DNA of 64,000 nt from Acinetobacter sp. ANC 4204 (GCF_002135205.1 NZ_NEFZ01000001.1:310001-374000); one strand, 5' to 3'. Counted from the stretch's first letter, positions 19,873-31,120 are shown. Notes: generated by a model from the letters alone, not told the origin. Numbers and translations are program-made.

Positions 19873-19905
19873 CCCCTTTTATTTGCTACAGCAACATATT
19901 TTGCA

Positions 19906-21192
19906 TTATTCAGTGAGAAAATTGGTTTGCCCATATTTGTATTCAACTGACATTTTCATAGTATTACCTTCGCGTTTCACCTGACCTGAACTTTGCATTG
20001 TCGAAAGCATGCTTTCAACTTCTTGATCAGACATCGTTATCCCGCCTTTTTGCAGATAATTATTCATGATGCGCGAGATCATATTTTTATCAAACTGAAC
20101 ATCTGCTTTATATTCCATTAAACTTGGCATCATTTTCACCATTCCCATCACAGTCGATTGGTGACTCGGCATAATACGCCCCGTCACATTCGCCTGAGCA
20201 ACACCATCTCCGATAGCAAACTGGTTCTCTTTGGATTCAAAGCGGAAACCTTCATTGATCACGGCTAATAAAGCAGGCTCCATATCTTTTTCCACAGTCT
20301 CTTTGGCTAAGCAACTATTTTCACTTTTCGCCACAATATCAAACAGCGCCTGCATTTTTTGTCGATTCACATCGAGTACATTAAAATTAAACTGTAGGTT
20401 TTGAATTGCAGGTGCGGCAGGCATTTTCATTTCATCTAAGCGTAGCATCATCTCAGTGTTTAAAACCCGATCCGTCAATTTGCTTTGCGTTTCTAGACTA
20501 AAATTTTTAATTTCAGCACTAATGGGTTTATTGATATCTCGATCTGACATTTTCAGCAGATCCATCTGGATTTTGCTTTCACCTGCTTCAAGATATTCAC
20601 CATTGAGCCCTTGGTTGGTTGCTAGCTTTAACCCCACCATTTGCATATGCATATTGGGCTCGGTAATCGTGAAATTTGGAATTTCAAGCTGTAAATCCAG
20701 TATCTTAAGCTGTTGTTCTATCGGCTTTGCTCGAAACCGCAACGTCATTGGATCTAATCTAGACTGGAGTTGAGCTTCATTGCGGGTAATCACTGGTGTA
20801 GTCAATACACTATTCATGGTGCCTAACCAATTGACTTTCGTATCAACTTTGAGTGGTTCCTTCAACAAAGATTGGAGTGCTCCTGATGCCTGAGTAATTT
20901 TAATATCCGACTGGATCGCATACCCATTCCAACTACGCTGAATATTATCTTGACCACTTAATTTAACCACGTCTTTGGGTTTACACGGATCTGATACTAA
21001 TTCGGCACTCCATTTCGCACTCCCTTTTAAAGCACCCATTTGGAATTGTTGATACTGCAAATTCAAATTATTCGATTGTTTAGTGCCCTGTTGATAATAA
21101 GCCTTTAGGCTTTTATCTGCATAAAGATTACCACCAACTGCGACCACAGCCAGCGTCAATACGCCCCCAACACCCCACTTTAATTGACTCAT
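19906..21192 (-). CDS. DUF945 (YdgA-like) envelope protein
   Basis: This 428-residue protein has an N-terminal signal or anchor segment (WGVGGVLTLAVVAVGGNLY, residues 6-24) followed by a large beta-rich periplasmic domain. YQQGTKQSNNLNLQYQQFQMG and the C-terminal KREGNTMKMSVEYKYGQ fit the DUF945/YdgA family of predicted AsmA-like envelope proteins. Length is close to the usual (about 450-500), slightly short. No enzyme motif is visible. It is transcribed alone and its 3' end converges on the IS-disrupted terminator of rlmL. Confidence 0.8.
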   Translation of the reverse strand: MSQLKWGVGGVLTLAVVAVGGNLYADKSLKAYYQQGTKQSNNLNLQYQQFQMGALKGSAKWSAELVSDPCKPKDVVKLSGQDNIQRSWNGYAIQSDIKITQASGALQSLLKEPLKVDTKVNWLGTMNSVLTTPVITRNEAQLQSRLDPMTLRFRAKPIEQQLKILDLQLEIPNFTITEPNMHMQMVGLKLATNQGLNGEYLEAGESKIQMDLLKMSDRDINKPISAEIKNFSLETQSKLTDRVLNTEMMLRLDEMKMPAAPAIQNLQFNFNVLDVNRQKMQALFDIVAKSENSCLAKETVEKDMEPALLAVINEGFRFESKENQFAIGDGVAQANVTGRIMPSHQSTVMGMVKMMPSLMEYKADVQFDKNMISRIMNNYLQKGGITMSDQEVESMLSTMQSSGQVKREGNTMKMSVEYKYGQTNFLTE

Positions 21193-21368
21193 TTTCTCTA
21201 TCTCAATTTATTTACTTTTTATTAAAATAAATTATAAAGACAATTTTTAAATAAAGATAATTATTTTGCAAATAAAGCACTTAGATGCCATATTCATCAC
21301 ATAAATGTGAAAACCTACGTCACATTTATGCTTAAAAATGTCACCTTCTAACACTTCTATCCTGCCAT

Positions 21369-21396
21369 AAAAAACCCAGCCGAAGCTGGGTTTTTT
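21369..21396. terminator. clpB terminator
   Basis: The arms AAAAAACCCAGC and GCTGGGTTTTTT enclose a CGAA loop. The hairpin is symmetric and works on either strand. It lies about 35 nt after the clpB stop. Confidence 0.9.
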
Positions 21397-21429
21397 AATC
21401 TCAACAAATAAAATTAATCATTTGAATGG

Positions 21430-24009
21430 TTAATTCATTTTTACTTTATCGAAGCTGAGTTGACCATCTTGCGCTGTGACAACAATATTGTCTCCAGCAA
21501 CAAATTCACCAGACAATATTTTTTGCGCCAAACTATTCTCAACTTGCTGTTGGATGGCACGTTTCAGTGGACGCGCACCATATACAGGGTCAAAACCAGC
21601 ATCAATCAACAAATCAAAAGCATGATCATCGACTGTTAAACGCATGTCTTTTTCAACCAAACGAGCACGTAAACGATCCAACTGGATATCTGCGATACCT
21701 CGAATTTGTGCTTTTTTGAGTGAATGGAACACCACCAACTCATCAATACGGTTGATAAACTCTGGACGGAAATGTTGTGTCACGGCATTCATGACTACTG
21801 CTCGCACTTCTTCATCAGATGGATTATCACCCAACTCGCGTACATCACTTGAACCAAGATTAGATGTCATCACAATTACAGTATTTTTAAAGTCAACCAC
21901 ACGACCTTGCGAATCTGTTAAGCGACCATCATCCAATACTTGGAGCAAGATGTTAAACACATCTGGATGTGCCTTTTCCACTTCATCAAATAACACCACA
22001 CTATACGGTTTACGGCGCACAGCTTCGGTTAAGACACCACCTTCCTCATACCCCACATAACCTGGAGGCGCACCCACCAAACGGCTGACCGAGTGTTTTT
22101 CCATAAATTCAGACATGTCAATTCGAATCATGGCATCATCACTATCAAACAAGAAGTTTGCCAGTGCTTTAGTCAATTCTGTTTTACCAACACCCGTTGG
22201 ACCCAAGAATAAGAACGAGCCGCTCGGTCGGTTCGGATCAGATAAGCCAGCACGCGAACGACGAACCGCATTGGATACTGCAACCACAGCCTCATTCTGC
22301 CCAACGACACGATTATGCAAGAACTCTTCCATATGGAGAAGTTTCTCACGTTCACCTTGCATCATTTTTGCCACAGGAATACCCGTTGCAGCACTAACAA
22401 CTTCTGCAATTTCGTTGTCAGTAACTTTGTTACGTAGTAGTTTCGGCTCCTCTTTCTCCTCCACCACTTCTTCTTCATTGAGACGTTTTTCCAGCTCAGG
22501 AATCACACCATACTGAAGACGCGACATTTCACCCAAGTCATTTTCACGCTGCGCTTTTTGCAGCGCAATACGAGCCTGATCCAATTCAGCTTGAACTTGT
22601 TTGGTGCCTTCAACTAAAGTTTTCTCAGCTTTCCAAACTTCTTCCAAGTCATTGTATTCACGTTGAACTTCGCTAATTTGCTTTTCAAGATGAGCGACTT
22701 CCGCACGACTACCGGCATCTTCATCTTTTTTCACTGCTTCAAGTTGCAGTTTTAATTGAATCAAACGACGTTCAAGTTTGTCCAAAGCTTCTGGCTTAGA
22801 GTCCAGCTCCATTTTGATACGAGAAGCTGCTTCATCAATCAAATCAATCGCTTTATCAGGCAATTGACGGTCGGTGATGTAACGATGTGACATTTTCGCT
22901 GCTGCAATGATGGCAGAGTCTAAAATTTTTACACCATGGTGCACTTCATAGCGTTCTTTCAAGCCACGTAAAATCGCAATAGTGTCTTCTACACTCGGCT
23001 CATCGACCAAGACTTTTTGGAAGCGACGTTCTAATGCGGCATCTTTTTCAATGAATTGGCGATATTCGTCTAAGGTCGTCGCACCCACACAACGTAGCTC
23101 ACCACGTGCGAGAGCAGGTTTTAGCATATTACCTGCATCCATCGCGCCCTCGCCCTTACCTGCGCCTACCAGTGTGTGTAATTCATCAATAAACAAAATG
23201 ACTTCACCATCTTGTTTTGCTAAATCTTTCAATACTGCTTTTAAGCGCTCTTCAAACTCGCCGCGGTATTTAGCACCAGCAAGCAAAGACCCCAAGTCCA
23301 AAGATAAAACTCGTTTACCTTGTAAACTTTCAGGCACTTCACGGTTAATAATTCGCTGAGCTAAACCTTCTACAATTGCAGTTTTACCCACCCCAGGTTC
23401 ACCAATCAACACTGGGTTATTTTTAGTACGACGTGACAACACTTGGATGGTACGACGAATTTCATCATCACGCCCAATAACAGGATCTAATTTCCCTGCC
23501 AATGCACGCTCAGTTAAATCAATCGTGTACTTATTCAGAGAATCGCGTTGATCTTCATGATTGTTGCTCATGACTTTCTCATCACCTCGAATTTTTAAAA
23601 TGACTTGGCGCAGGTGGTCTGGTTTAACACCCACACTATTTAATAAGGTTTTGGTTGCACCTACTTCAGCTAAAGCTTGTATTACCCAATCAGTAGATAA
23701 AAACTCATCACCTGCTTTTTGCGCAAAACTATCTGCCAAATTCAATGCTTTGACTGCATCTGCACTGAGGTTGACATCACCTGTCGGATTCGACAGGGTT
23801 GGCGCATCAGCAAGGGCTTGCTTTAATTTGGCTTGTAATTCAGGCAGATTAGCACCTGCTTGTTGCAACAAACTCAGATTTGAGGTTTCTTCCAACAAGG
23901 TTGATAAAATATGAATTCCCTCAATTGCGGTATGGTCTTTCCCCATTGCAAGTGATTGAGCATCTGAAAGAGCTTGCTGTAAGCGGTTTGTGAATTTTTC
24001 AAATCGCAT
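21430..24009 (-). CDS. clpB: ATP-dependent disaggregase ClpB
   Basis: This hexameric AAA+ chaperone of 859 residues rescues aggregated proteins with DnaK. The N domain (1-145) precedes AAA-1 with Walker [14 protein letters not shown] and Walker [15 protein letters not shown]. The coiled-coil middle domain lies at about 400-525 ([19 protein letters not shown]). AAA-2 follows with [12 protein letters not shown] and [15 protein letters not shown] start at [11 protein letters not shown] (24009), which matches the family N-terminus and has GAGGA 8 nt upstream; the longer opening adds five residues. A sigma-32-like promoter precedes it. Confidence 0.96.
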   Translation of the reverse strand: MRFEKFTNRLQQALSDAQSLAMGKDHTAIEGIHILSTLLEETSNLSLLQQAGANLPELQAKLKQALADAPTLSNPTGDVNLSADAVKALNLADSFAQKAGDEFLSTDWVIQALAEVGATKTLLNSVGVKPDHLRQVILKIRGDEKVMSNNHEDQRDSLNKYTIDLTERALAGKLDPVIGRDDEIRRTIQVLSRRTKNNPVLIGEPGVGKTAIVEGLAQRIINREVPESLQGKRVLSLDLGSLLAGAKYRGEFEERLKAVLKDLAKQDGEVILFIDELHTLVGAGKGEGAMDAGNMLKPALARGELRCVGATTLDEYRQFIEKDAALERRFQKVLVDEPSVEDTIAILRGLKERYEVHHGVKILDSAIIAAAKMSHRYITDRQLPDKAIDLIDEAASRIKMELDSKPEALDKLERRLIQLKLQLEAVKKDEDAGSRAEVAHLEKQISEVQREYNDLEEVWKAEKTLVEGTKQVQAELDQARIALQKAQRENDLGEMSRLQYGVIPELEKRLNEEEVVEEKEEPKLLRNKVTDNEIAEVVSAATGIPVAKMMQGEREKLLHMEEFLHNRVVGQNEAVVAVSNAVRRSRAGLSDPNRPSGSFLFLGPTGVGKTELTKALANFLFDSDDAMIRIDMSEFMEKHSVSRLVGAPPGYVGYEEGGVLTEAVRRKPYSVVLFDEVEKAHPDVFNILLQVLDDGRLTDSQGRVVDFKNTVIVMTSNLGSSDVRELGDNPSDEEVRAVVMNAVTQHFRPEFINRIDELVVFHSLKKAQIRGIADIQLDRLRARLVEKDMRLTVDDHAFDLLIDAGFDPVYGARPLKRAIQQQVENSLAQKILSGEFVAGDNIVVTAQDGQLSFDKVKMN

Positions 24010-24046
24010 TCTTGTTTTCCTCACAACAAATTTTGAACTTGATGGA

Positions 24047-24074
24047 TATATGGGAACGATTACTCAGAATTCAA
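24047..24074 (-). promoter_or_regulatory. Candidate heat-shock (sigma-32) promoter of clpB
   Basis: On the minus strand TTGAATT (24068-24074) is separated by 13 nt from CCCATATA (24047-24054). This fits the sigma-32 pattern CTTGAAA-N11-16-CCCCATNT with few mismatches, about 40-60 nt before the clpB start. clpB is a heat-shock gene in relatives. Confidence 0.55.
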
Positions 24075-24399
24075 TTCAAATTTAATTAACTTTTCTACAT
24101 TTTATTTTATTTTTCATTAGTTTGTCTTAACAATAAACAAATAGAACTTAATCATAATATGGGTTCACCATGTACATTTTTCAAGCATAAGCTTGCATTT
24201 TTTGTCAAAGCGAAATGGCCGATTGATTTAAATGGGCTAAACTTAAAATCATTTGATCAATTATTAGACAAACAAACAACTCTTTTTTCTATTTATCCAT
24301 GTAACGAACTGTGTACCAGTTTACGGAATGAAAACAAAAGCGTGAAGCATGAAAAAGGCCGATCATCAGATCAGCCTCAAATGACTTAAAAGTCAGGGA
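24075..24399. other. Intergenic region between clpB and the OsmC-family gene
   Basis: This AT-rich spacer holds the terminator of the OsmC-family gene at 24357-24376. A 76-codon plus-strand frame (24159-24389) lacks a ribosome site and runs through that terminator, so I do not call it. Nothing else is evident. Confidence 0.5.
24357..24376 (-). terminator. Terminator of the OsmC-family gene
   Basis: On the minus strand GGCTGATC-TGAT-GATCGGCC is an 8-bp stem with one G-U pair, followed by TTTTT. Confidence 0.85.
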
Positions 24400-24822
24400 T
24401 TAATTTGCTTCAATAATCTCAAAATCATGGGTGATTTCTACGCCACCATCCATCAACATTTTGCTCGCAGAACAGTACTTTTCTGCCGATAATTCCACAG
24501 CTTTTGCGACTTGTTTTTCCTTCACTGCATGACCAGTAATCACGAAATGTAAGTGAATTTTTGTGAACACTGCGGGGATGCTATCTGCACGCTCTGCCTT
24601 GAGTTCACAGCGAACATCCGTTATTTCTTGACGTGATTTTTTAAGGATAGTCACGATGTCAAAAGAAGCACAACCTCCGAGTCCTGTCAGGATCAATTCC
24701 ATTGGTCTTGGACCACGGTTTTCACCACCATATTCGGGTGAACCATCCATGATGACACTGTGACCACTTTGAGTTTTTGCTTCGAAAGCAACATTCTCTA
24801 ACCAATGAACAGTTGTTTGCAT
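24400..24822 (-). CDS. OsmC-family protein (YhfA-like)
   Basis: This 140-residue protein has the two conserved cysteines of the OsmC/Ohr superfamily, in LGGCASFDIVTILKK (about residue 50) and EKYCSASKML (about residue 117). Family members reduce organic or lipid peroxides with a Cys pair. Length and the GENRGPRPMELILTGLGGC block fit the YhfA branch, whose natural substrate is not established. It is divergent from the Vfr/CRP gene and has its own terminator. Confidence 0.85.
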   Translation of the reverse strand: MQTTVHWLENVAFEAKTQSGHSVIMDGSPEYGGENRGPRPMELILTGLGGCASFDIVTILKKSRQEITDVRCELKAERADSIPAVFTKIHLHFVITGHAVKEKQVAKAVELSAEKYCSASKMLMDGGVEITHDFEIIEAN

Positions 24823-24969
24823 TGCAACTACCTAAAAAAAGCTATAAATTGACGAAGTACCTGTACACTACCATAAATTGAGTTGATAAGGAATTTCAGC
24901 TCTGACTGTGTGACAAGTTCACTCTAGGTCTGTGCGATCTATAATTTATCCATTTTCGGAACCGTTAGC

Positions 24970-25677
24970 ATGACTTCAAGCTTTTCACAATTAAGCACTG
25001 ATGCGCTGTCTCCAGGTCAACTCCCAGAGTCAGTGAAAGCACTATTAAAACGCGCATATATTAATCGTTATCCAAAGCGCACAACGATCGTAGATGCTGG
25101 CTCAGAATCTAAATCGTTATATTTGATTTTAAAAGGTTCGGTCTCTATTATTTTGCGTGAAGACGATGAACGCGAAATTGTTGTTGCGTATTTAAATGCG
25201 GGTGACTTTTTTGGTGAAATGGGTCTATTCGAAGCAAATTCACAGCGTACTGCTGAAGTACGTACACGTGACGTTTGTGAAATTGCTGAAGTGACTTATG
25301 AAAACTTCCATGAATTGAGCAAACAATACCCAGACCTCAGCTATGCAGTTTTTGCACAGCTTGTGCGTCGTCTAAAAAACACCACGCGTAAAGTCACTGA
25401 CCTTGCATTTATTGATGTTTCAGGTCGTATTGCACGTTGTCTTATTGACTTATCTGCTCAACCAGAAGCAATGATCTTACCTAATGGCCGTCAAATCCGT
25501 ATTACACGTCAAGAGATCGGTCGCATCGTTGGTTGCTCGCGAGAGATGGTTGGTCGTGTTTTAAAAACATTAGAAGACCAAGGGATGATTGAGACTGATG
25601 GTAAAGCTATCTTAATTTTTGATGCCTCTTTAGAAGAATCCAAAGCCCATGCTGAAGATTATGATGACGAAGAATAA
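24970..25677 (+). CDS. vfr: CRP/Vfr-type cyclic-nucleotide transcription regulator
   Basis: This 235-residue CRP/FNR-family regulator has an N-terminal cyclic-nucleotide domain with NAGDFFGEMGLFE and QRTAEVRTRDVCEIAEV, which form the cAMP-binding pocket. The dimer helix follows, then a C-terminal winged helix with TRQEIGRIVGCSREMVGRVLKTLE (residues about 178-201), nearly the CRP recognition helix. A short acidic tail (AEDYDDEE) extends beyond E. coli CRP. It probably controls carbon use and surface traits, as Vfr does in Pseudomonas. A TATAAT at 24940-24945 is a likely -10. Confidence 0.9.
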   Translation: MTSSFSQLSTDALSPGQLPESVKALLKRAYINRYPKRTTIVDAGSESKSLYLILKGSVSIILREDDEREIVVAYLNAGDFFGEMGLFEANSQRTAEVRTRDVCEIAEVTYENFHELSKQYPDLSYAVFAQLVRRLKNTTRKVTDLAFIDVSGRIARCLIDLSAQPEAMILPNGRQIRITRQEIGRIVGCSREMVGRVLKTLEDQGMIETDGKAILIFDASLEESKAHAEDYDDEE

Positions 25678-25705
25678 AATTTATTCTTCGTAGCTGATAC
25701 AGCCA

Positions 25706-25730
25706 AAAGCAGATCTTCGGATTTGCTTTT
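25706..25730 (+). terminator. Terminator of the vfr-like gene
   Basis: AAAGCAGATC-TTCG-GATTTGCTTT is a 10-bp stem with one G-U pair and a UUCG tetraloop, followed by TTTT. Confidence 0.9.
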
Positions 25731-25860
25731 TTTATGCCTTCAATTCGTAACTGCTTTGACAAAATCGTGACAAACTTTGTAAAAATAGTGATTTAACCTA
25801 CTGTTGATAATTGTTTAATCTTATTCGACCCCAAAGCACAGTCCATAAAGGAAATGTTGA

Positions 25861-26909
25861 ATGCAATTTAAACCCTTAGCCAATACAGGCATTTTGGTTC
25901 CTGAAATTTGTCTCGGCACCATGACCTTTGGTGAACAAAATACGCAAGCTGAAGCCTTTGAGCAACTTGACTATGCTTTAGCACAAGGCATCAATTTTTG
26001 GGATACTGCAGAAATGTATCCAGTTCCACCCAAGCCTGAAACGCAAGGCGCAACGGAAGTCATTATTGGACAATGGATTGCGCAGCGTGGGGGACGTGAC
26101 AAACTTTTTTAGCTTCTAAAATTGCTGGCCCATCTCAAGGTGGCAGTCATATTCGTGACGGACAAACCCGTTTTAATGCCAACGACATTTCTTCTGCTCT
26201 AGATGGCAATCTAAAGCGTTTACAGACCGATTATATTGATTTGTACCAATTACACTGGCCACAACGTCCGACCAACTTTTTCGGCAAATTAGGCTATGAA
26301 AATGATGAAGCTCACAGCACCAAAACCGTAACATCTCTAGAAGAAACTTTACTTGCGCTCGAAGCTGAAATTCAAAAAGGTCGTATCCGTTATATTGGTT
26401 TGTCTAATGAAACGCCATGGGGAACCATGAAATTTTTACAGATTGCAGAGCAACTTGGTCTGTCTAAATTTGTAAGTGTGCAAAACCCTTACAACTTACT
26501 CAACCGCACTTACGAAATTGGGATGTCTGAAATTGCGAAATATGAAGGCGTTGGTTTACTCGCCTACTCCCCACTCGCTTTTGGTTACCTCACGGGAAAA
26601 TTCCGCAATGGTGCGCGCCCAGCGAATGCTCGAGTGACTCTTTTTAGTCGCTTTAGTCGTTATAGCAACCCTGAGAGTGAATGGGCAACGGAACAGTATG
26701 CTCAACTGGCTGAACAACATGGTTTAACACCTACACAACTGGCTTTAGCCTTTATCAAACAACAGTTCTTTGTGACCAGTACCATTATTGGCGCAACAAA
26801 CTTAAACCAACTAAAAGAAAATATTCAAGCTTTTGAGATTGATTTATCAGAAGAGGTTTTACAAGGTATTCAAGCCATTCATCAGCAACAGCCAAACCCA
26901 GCACCCTAA
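25861..26909 (+). pseudogene. tas: Tas-like aldo/keto reductase, frameshifted
   Basis: The first 83 codons (LGTMTFGEQNTQAEAF, NFWDTAEMYPVPPKPETQG) end at TAG 26110-26112, immediately after a run of six T. Adding one T restores the frame (LASKIAGPSQGG) and it continues uninterrupted to the stop at 26909, giving about 349 residues, the usual length. The second part holds DLYQLHWPQRPTNFFGKLGY and the NADPH-binding end SRFSRYSNPESEW, typical of Tas. Catalytic Asp and Tyr are upstream of the break (DTAEMY), Lys (ASK) just after it. Either this is a real inactivation by slippage or a homopolymer sequencing error. Confidence 0.9.
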
Positions 26910-26910
26910 G

Positions 26911-26943
26911 TCATACAAGAAAGCACTGCTTTGTTGTATGACT
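26911..26943. repeat. 33-bp near-perfect palindrome after the aldo/keto reductase
   Basis: The arms 26911-26926 and 26928-26943 are 16 bp each, differ at one position and are separated by one base. It lies directly after the stop, with no T-tract. It may act as a 3' stabiliser or weak terminator. Confidence 0.6.
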
Positions 26944-27050
26944 CAGACTATATCTGTACTGCTTCTATTGGGGTGATAAGTGTAATGTTTGAATCACTAC
27001 TTCACCTGTCACAAATAATTTATTATTTTTTAAAATCCTAAACTGATATT

Positions 27051-27078
27051 AAAAAAGGACGCTTTAGCGTCCTTTTTT
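27051..27078. terminator. Bidirectional terminator before the M48 protease gene end
   Basis: The arms AAAAAAGGACGC and GCGTCCTTTTTT with a TTTA loop lie between the convergent reductase and M48 protease genes. Confidence 0.9.
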
Positions 27079-27091
27079 GCTCAAAAAGAAA

Positions 27092-27865
27092 TTAACGTCT
27101 TTGATTATAAACTGCTTGTGCAGCGGCTAAGTTCTTACGCATCGCTTCAATACGCTGACTATTTGATGGGTGCGTCGAAAGGAATGAAGAACCACCAGCC
27201 CCATCGAGCTTATTCATTTTCTCCCATAAGCTAATTGCCGCTTGTGGGTTATAGCCTGCACGCGCCATCAACATTAAACCGCCCTCATCTGCGCGGCTTT
27301 CTAAGCTACGCGAATACGGCAGGCCAATACCAATCTGACTACCTAACTGCGCCGCAGCTGTCCCAGTTTGACCCACGCCAGCAGCACTGAGACCAATACC
27401 CAAAGCCAAGTCAGTTAATGCTTGCGCACCAACTTTACTCTTTGAATGCTCTTCTAAAGCATGCACCATCTCATGTCCCATCACTGCTGCAATTTCAGCA
27501 TCAGTAAGGTTCAACTTATCCACAATACCCGTATAGAACACCACCTTACCACCAGGCGCTACATAAGCATTGACTTGATTTGACTTAAGTACAGCCAACT
27601 GCCAGTCAAATCGAGTGCCTGTTTGATTCATCTGATCAGCATAAGGCTTCAAGCGATTGAATACACCATAAATACGCTTGTACGTGCTCGATGAAGTGTC
27701 CAAAGTTTTGTTGGTTTTTGCTTCATTTACAGTTTTGTTAAAACCTTGAGTTGCTGCTGCATTTAAAGTTGCTGTATCCGCACCTGCAACCTCCGCAAAA
27801 GTTGCACAACCAGAAATGGTGACCACCGTTGCTGCGCACAGACTCATTAATATTTTATTTTTCAT
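27092..27865 (-). CDS. M48-family metalloprotease lipoprotein
   Basis: This 257-residue lipoprotein has a signal peptide ending in a lipobox (VVTISGC, lipidated Cys about residue 20). The zinc motif HExxH is present in VMGHEMVHALEEHSKS (about residue 130), with the third ligand probably in ESRADEGGLMLMARAGY. It resembles LoiP/YcaL-type periplasmic or outer-membrane-attached proteases that take part in envelope quality control. It is alone in its transcription unit. Substrate unknown. Confidence 0.88.
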   Translation of the reverse strand: MKNKILMSLCAATVVTISGCATFAEVAGADTATLNAAATQGFNKTVNEAKTNKTLDTSSSTYKRIYGVFNRLKPYADQMNQTGTRFDWQLAVLKSNQVNAYVAPGGKVVFYTGIVDKLNLTDAEIAAVMGHEMVHALEEHSKSKVGAQALTDLALGIGLSAAGVGQTGTAAAQLGSQIGIGLPYSRSLESRADEGGLMLMARAGYNPQAAISLWEKMNKLDGAGGSSFLSTHPSNSQRIEAMRKNLAAAQAVYNQRR

Positions 27866-28049
27866 TATGGCTTAACTCCATCCATTTTAAAGCACTTCAC
27901 ATAATGTGTTGAATTATAATGAATAGATCTAAAGTGTTAAATATCATAAGCATGTTTTATCATAGCAATTATGTAAAAACAGCTTCATCACTATGCATAT
28001 TCAACAAAGCCAAATTCACAACAAATGTCAGACTCCAAACTTAAAGTTA

Positions 28050-28355
28050 TTACAGAAACTGAATCAGAAGCCAATAGACCAGACACAGAATATTTAAGCC
28101 CAAATATAGATGGCTTAATGGCTCAATTTTTTCTTCAAGCGTTTGACTTTTACGTTTAGCAAATAAAAATGCATTTTGAATAAGAATAATTGGCACCAAA
28201 ATACAAGCAATAATCACAGACAGCCCAATCAGCGCACTATAAATAACATCAGGATCAGTGGTTTGCCCCTGAATAATCATCATCGCGATTGTTGGCGCAC
28301 CACCCATAGCAAAAAGTAGTGAGTAAAAAATAGTTCCTGCGATATTCTTTTGCAT
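28050..28355 (-). CDS. Small three-helix membrane protein, unknown
   Basis: This 101-residue protein has three hydrophobic segments: about residues 8-28, 38-60 (SALIGLSVIIACILVPIIL) and 83-100. A short charged cytoplasmic loop (FAKRKSQTLEEKIEPLSH) lies before the last. I recognise no family. The composition fits a genuine inner-membrane protein. It lies alone between the M48 gene and purA. Confidence 0.6.
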   Translation of the reverse strand: MQKNIAGTIFYSLLFAMGGAPTIAMMIIQGQTTDPDVIYSALIGLSVIIACILVPIILIQNAFLFAKRKSQTLEEKIEPLSHLYLGLNILCLVYWLLIQFL

Positions 28356-28508
28356 CCTGCCTGCTCATCTGTTTATCTTGAATTTTATTCTAACAAGCAC
28401 TTATACATGATGTCGTGCTTATTCATGCAACTTTAGTCTGGAAAACTATAGTAGTTCAACTGTTTATATCCATATTAAATATAAGCTTAATGCCTAACTT
28501 TCTCCTGT

Positions 28509-28558
28509 AACACCCATTAAAAAACCCTGCACAAAGGCAGGGTTTTTTAATGGGTGTT
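28509..28558. terminator. purA terminator with 22-bp arms
   Basis: The arms 28509-28530 and 28537-28558 pair perfectly around an ACAAAG loop. The GC core CCCTGC/GCAGGG is flanked by A6/T6 and then by an additional outer stem. It ends 6 nt from the purA stop region. Confidence 0.9.
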
Positions 28559-28564
28559 TAGCGC

Positions 28565-29899
<1,335 letters not shown>

Positions 29900-29953
29900 T
29901 CATGCTGTTAAAATTGAAGAACTTTTCAGGCTTTAACTGACCTGAAGAAGTGA

Positions 29954-31120
29954 TTAAATCTGTTCTACAGTCCATTGACCTGCAACATTCACCAATTGGT
30001 GCGTCGCATATGGAAGTGTAGTTAAATCATCCTGACCCAAAAGTTGAATCACGCTCATGCCTTTGGCACGTGTGTGTTCAATCGCTTGGAGCAAATCTGT
30101 TTGTGTTCCTTTCGGCGCAACAACTAAACTGTTTTGCTGAAAACGCCCTGCGCTAAGCGCATACAAGTCACAACTAAAACCTGTCGCTGGACGTGCACGA
30201 CCAAAGTGCTCGCCAATTCCGTCATAACGCCCACCTTGTGCCAATGGCGCAGCACGATTAGGCGCATAAACAGCATACATTAAGCCCGTATGGTAGTGAT
30301 ATGAACGAAGTTCAACCACATCAATACCCATCTGTAGGTTTGGCCAACGCGCTTGAATTTCAGACTGTGTGGTTTTTAATGCGTCGAAAGCTTGTTTAAA
30401 CTCAGCATCGGCAATCACTGCTGCACTTAAATGCGTTTGCAAAGCATCTAAGTCACTTGCATAACGCCCTAAAGTATAAAAGTCTGCACCAAAGTTCAAA
30501 TCTTGAGTAAATTCAGCCAACTCTGGCAATGCTTTACGTTGATATAAATCAGAGAGTTGACGTTCAGTTGCTTTGTTTAAGCCTGCAACTTTCACCAAAC
30601 TACGGAATAAGCCCACATGACCTAAGTCCAAGTGAATACCATCTGCAAAGCCTGCTTTCGCAAGTAAGCTAATCATCACGTCGATCAGTTCAACATCAGC
30701 ATCAATGCTATCTGAACCAAATAACTCAGCACCTAATTGTAAAGGCGCACGTGTGGTATTAAAGCCTTGTGGTTTGGTATGTAGGACTGTTCCTGCATAG
30801 CAATAGCGAGCAACGCCTTCAACTGGATGTACATGCGCATCAATACGAGCCACTTGTGGTGTCATATCGGCACGCACACCAAGCAAACGACCAGATAACT
30901 GGTCAATGACTTTAAAGGTGGCTAAGTCTAAATCTTGATTCGATTCTGAAAGAGAAGATAACGATTCGATATATTCAATGAATGGCGTGTACACCAACTG
31001 ATAACCTCGTGTTGCGAGGAAATCTAATGCTTGACGACGCAAAGTTTCAATCACTTGCGCCTGTTCTGGCAGTACATCAGCTACACCATCAGGTAATAAC
31101 CATGTCTCTGAAATGGGCAT
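29954..31120 (-). CDS. hisZ: ATP phosphoribosyltransferase regulatory subunit HisZ
   Basis: This 388-residue class II histidyl-tRNA-synthetase-like paralogue lacks tRNA charging and activates the short-form HisG in histidine synthesis. PDGVADVLPEQAQVIETLRR opens the catalytic-core homology, LGVRADMTPQVARID is the motif 2 region, and GGRYDGIGEHFGRARPATGFSCD is near the end. The anticodon-binding domain of HisRS is reduced to a remnant, as expected for HisZ. It is followed by purA. A terminator-like hairpin lies about 45 nt upstream of its start. Confidence 0.93.
   Translation of the reverse strand: MPISETWLLPDGVADVLPEQAQVIETLRRQALDFLATRGYQLVYTPFIEYIESLSSLSESNQDLDLATFKVIDQLSGRLLGVRADMTPQVARIDAHVHPVEGVARYCYAGTVLHTKPQGFNTTRAPLQLGAELFGSDSIDADVELIDVMISLLAKAGFADGIHLDLGHVGLFRSLVKVAGLNKATERQLSDLYQRKALPELAEFTQDLNFGADFYTLGRYASDLDALQTHLSAAVIADAEFKQAFDALKTTQSEIQARWPNLQMGIDVVELRSYHYHTGLMYAVYAPNRAAPLAQGGRYDGIGEHFGRARPATGFSCDLYALSAGRFQQNSLVVAPKGTQTDLLQAIEHTRAKGMSVIQLLGQDDLTTLPYATHQLVNVAGQWTVEQI

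Larger units (their letters stand above)
18577..19878. terminator. rlmL terminator interrupted by an insertion sequence
   Basis: With the IS and one target copy removed, the flanks join into GGGACG-AAATA-CGTCCC flanked by A and T runs. That is an intrinsic terminator shared by rlmL (+) and the convergent gene ending at 19906. In the present state the left arm (about 18578-18583) and right arm (about 19870-19875) are 1.3 kb apart. The target duplication restores a short copy of the hairpin at each IS edge: GGGACG..CGT on the left and CG..CGTCCC on the right. Confidence 0.6.

Noticed and set aside
21644..23914. Several long plus-strand frames (117-138 codons) opposite clpB
   Set aside because: These are antisense shadows of a highly conserved gene; none has a ribosome site or known domain.
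24159..24389. 76-codon frame between clpB and the OsmC-family gene
   Set aside because: No ribosome site, unusual composition, and it runs through a terminator of the opposite strand.
24910..24922. GTGA-N5-TCAC dyad as a CRP/Vfr autoregulatory site before the vfr-like gene
   Set aside because: CRP sites have TGTGA-N6-TCACA with an even centre. The N5 spacing here puts the half-sites out of register, so I do not call it.
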